NCBI GenBank assembly: GCA_030151725.1
Contig: JASLDD010000288.1
Location: 1 to 6,787 of the forward strand
Direction: 5' to 3'
DNA from: Solirubrobacteraceae bacterium
GTDB taxonomy: Bacteria > Actinomycetota > Thermoleophilia > Solirubrobacterales > Solirubrobacteraceae
Length of the DNA: 6,787 bases
Numbering within the stretch: position 1 is the stretch's first letter; the number at the start of each line of letters is the position of its first letter. Made by a program: the position numbers and the translations under genes. The notes beneath the pieces are model-generated. The model did not search any database and was not told the origin of the DNA. It worked only from the letters and a program-made list of their open reading frames with translations. This document shows, piece after piece, positions 6,160-6,787 of the stretch.

Positions 6160-6643
6160 GAGGCCCCTCGACGCGGAGCGGATCCTCGAGGTGCTTGCCC
6201 ACCACTCGGTCGACTACGTGATCGTCGGTGGTCTCGCGGTGCAGACCCATGGGCACGTGCGAACCACCATCGACATCGACTTGTTCCCCCAGCCGGTCCC
6301 CTCCAACATGGCCCGGCTGGCGGACGCCCTGAACGCGCTGCACGCAGAGGTCGTGAATCCGGGTGGCGAGGGCATTGAGATAGACGCCGCGATGCTGCCG
6401 GGAGCGACGCTGTGGCAGTTCCAGACCTGCCACGGGGCGATCGATGTCCTGCACGATGCGCCAGGTGCTCCGCCTTACGCCGAGCTGCGCGCCCGAGCGC
6501 TCGAGATCCGGCTGGGCGAGCTGCGGATCGCGGTTGCCGGGCTCGACGATTTGATCAGCATGAAGCGCGCGAGCGCTCGCCCGGTGGACCTCGAAGACAT
6601 CGCCGCGCTGACGGAGCCGGCAGACGGTCCGCCAGGCAGCTGA
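6149..6643 (+). CDS. MNT/AbiEii-like nucleotidyltransferase, probable toxin or effector of an XRE-NTase module
   Basis: A 164-residue protein of the DNA polymerase beta-like nucleotidyltransferase superfamily. Seen: YVIVGGLAVQTHGHVRTTIDIDL (23-45), the GG...HG..R.T.D.D active-site signature, with metal-binding D42 and D44; a plausible third acidic residue D99 in GAIDVLHD; and the C-terminal VAGLDDLISMKRASARPVDLEDI (129-151), usual for DUF6036/AbiEii-type small NTases. Such proteins transfer nucleotides to tRNA or proteins in several toxin-antitoxin systems (AbiE, MenAT, HEPN-MNT), and in HEPN-MNT the NTase is the antitoxin, so the role cannot be read from sequence alone. It is much shorter than typical AbiEii toxins. 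The GTG start has a strong SD and overlaps the XRE gene by 11 bases. The gene appears intact; an IS481 element begins 8 bases after its stop. Confidence 0.88.
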   Translation: MARERPLDAERILEVLAHHSVDYVIVGGLAVQTHGHVRTTIDIDLFPQPVPSNMARLADALNALHAEVVNPGGEGIEIDAAMLPGATLWQFQTCHGAIDVLHDAPGAPPYAELRARALEIRLGELRIAVAGLDDLISMKRASARPVDLEDIAALTEPADGPPGS

Positions 6644-6645
6644 GG

Positions 6646-6651
6646 ACTAGG
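6646..6651. other. IS481 target site (NCTAGN) flanking the element
   Basis: ACTAGG directly precedes the TGT end of the element. IS481 of Bordetella is known to insert at NCTAGN and duplicate it. The second copy would lie at the far end, outside the window. Confidence 0.6.
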
Positions 6652-6671
6652 TGTAGTTCCTGAGGACGTTG

Positions 6672-6739
6672 TTCATCCGGGCCTCCTTGGAGGCTGGGAG
6701 GTGTCAAAGCCACCAGTCCCAAGGAGGACACCGGATGAA
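6672..6739 (+). promoter_or_regulatory. Long imperfect hairpin sequestering the transposase SD and start codon
   Basis: Three stacked helices can form in RNA. Outer: TTCATCCGG (6672-6680) with CCGGATGAA (6731-6739), 9 bp, including the ATG. Middle: CCTCCTTGG (6682-6690) with CCAAGGAGG (6719-6727), 9 bp, covering the SD. Upper: GGCTGG (6692-6697) with CCAGTC (6713-6718), 6 bp with one G-U. They are separated by a small internal loop and a bulged A, with a 15-nt apical loop. A competing small hairpin, GCCTCC/GGAGGC (6681-6694), would free the SD. Confidence 0.75.
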
Positions 6740-6787
6740 GCTCCACGCTAACGCTCGCCTCAGCGTCAAGGGGCGCGAGCTGCTCGT
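6735..6787 (+). CDS. IS481-family transposase, N-terminal 17 residues (partial)
   Basis: DDE-type transposase fragment cut by the window edge. The visible peptide MKLHANARLSVKGRELL matches the usual start of actinobacterial IS481 transposases ('HANAxLxxxGRxxLV'), which leads into an N-terminal helix-turn-helix; the DDE domain is beyond the window. A perfect SD, AAGGAGG (6721-6727), stands 7 bases before the ATG. Both the SD and the ATG are paired in the predicted leader hairpin, so translation is probably kept low. Confidence 0.82.
   Translation, partial: MKLHANARLSVKGRELL

Larger units (their letters stand above)
6652..6787 (+). mobile_element. IS481-family insertion sequence, left end (continues beyond window)
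   Basis: The element appears to begin at TGTAGTTCCTGAGGACG (6652 onward), starting with TGT as IS481-family terminal repeats do, and abuts an NCTAGN target. An 83-bp leader precedes a transposase start at 6735. The right end and its inverted repeat are outside the window, so the boundary is inferred from the TGT, the target site and the transposase. Confidence 0.75.

Overview
The window is GC-rich with tightly packed genes, short intergenic gaps and frequent GTG starts. Together with a CysO-type sulfur carrier and an Rrf2-suf arrangement, this suggests a high-GC actinobacterium. A Thermoleophilia/Solirubrobacterales-like lineage is my guess; no rRNA or other marker here proves it.

Left part (1-2493), all on the minus strand and reading right to left: a thioredoxin-fold SCO1/SenC-like membrane-anchored protein, an Rrf2-family regulator with three candidate cluster-binding cysteines, SufC (the Fe-S assembly ATPase), and the N-terminal ~180 residues of a SufD/SufB-family scaffold protein that runs off the left edge. 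Gaps are 30 bp or less, so this looks like one transcription unit. A 27-bp imperfect palindrome resembling IscR-type Rrf2 operators sits immediately upstream of the rrf2 start codon and is a candidate autoregulatory site.

Middle (2494-4069): a divergent promoter region, then a secreted 484-aa protein on the plus strand. It has a signal peptide, three beta-sandwich (PPC-like) repeats and a C-terminal Ig-like domain. Its function is unknown.

Sulfur-carrier operon (4095-5645, plus): a clear sigma70-type promoter and Shine-Dalgarno (SD) drive a rhodanese-E1 (MoeB/ThiF) fusion and, 18 bp later, a CysO/MoaD-type ubiquitin-like sulfur carrier. The fusion can in principle both adenylate the carrier and supply its sulfur. 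The domain order (rhodanese first) is the reverse of the classical MoeZ/MOCS3 order, and the carrier ends in Gly-Gly-Ser-Arg rather than Gly-Gly, so it probably needs trimming. With suf, most of the window concerns sulfur mobilisation.

Right part (5646-6787, plus): a ~165-bp intergenic stretch with palindromes, then an overlapping XRE regulator / MNT-like nucleotidyltransferase pair that looks like a toxin-antitoxin or defence-type module. It is apparently transcribed as a leaderless mRNA from a -10 box embedded in a perfect palindrome. Eight bases after its stop codon an IS481-family element begins: the flank is a perfect NCTAGN target, the end starts with TGT, and the transposase N-terminus reaches the window edge. 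The transposase SD and start codon are buried in a long imperfect hairpin, which suggests translational control of transposition. This hairpin and the GGSR tail are the most interesting signals in the window.
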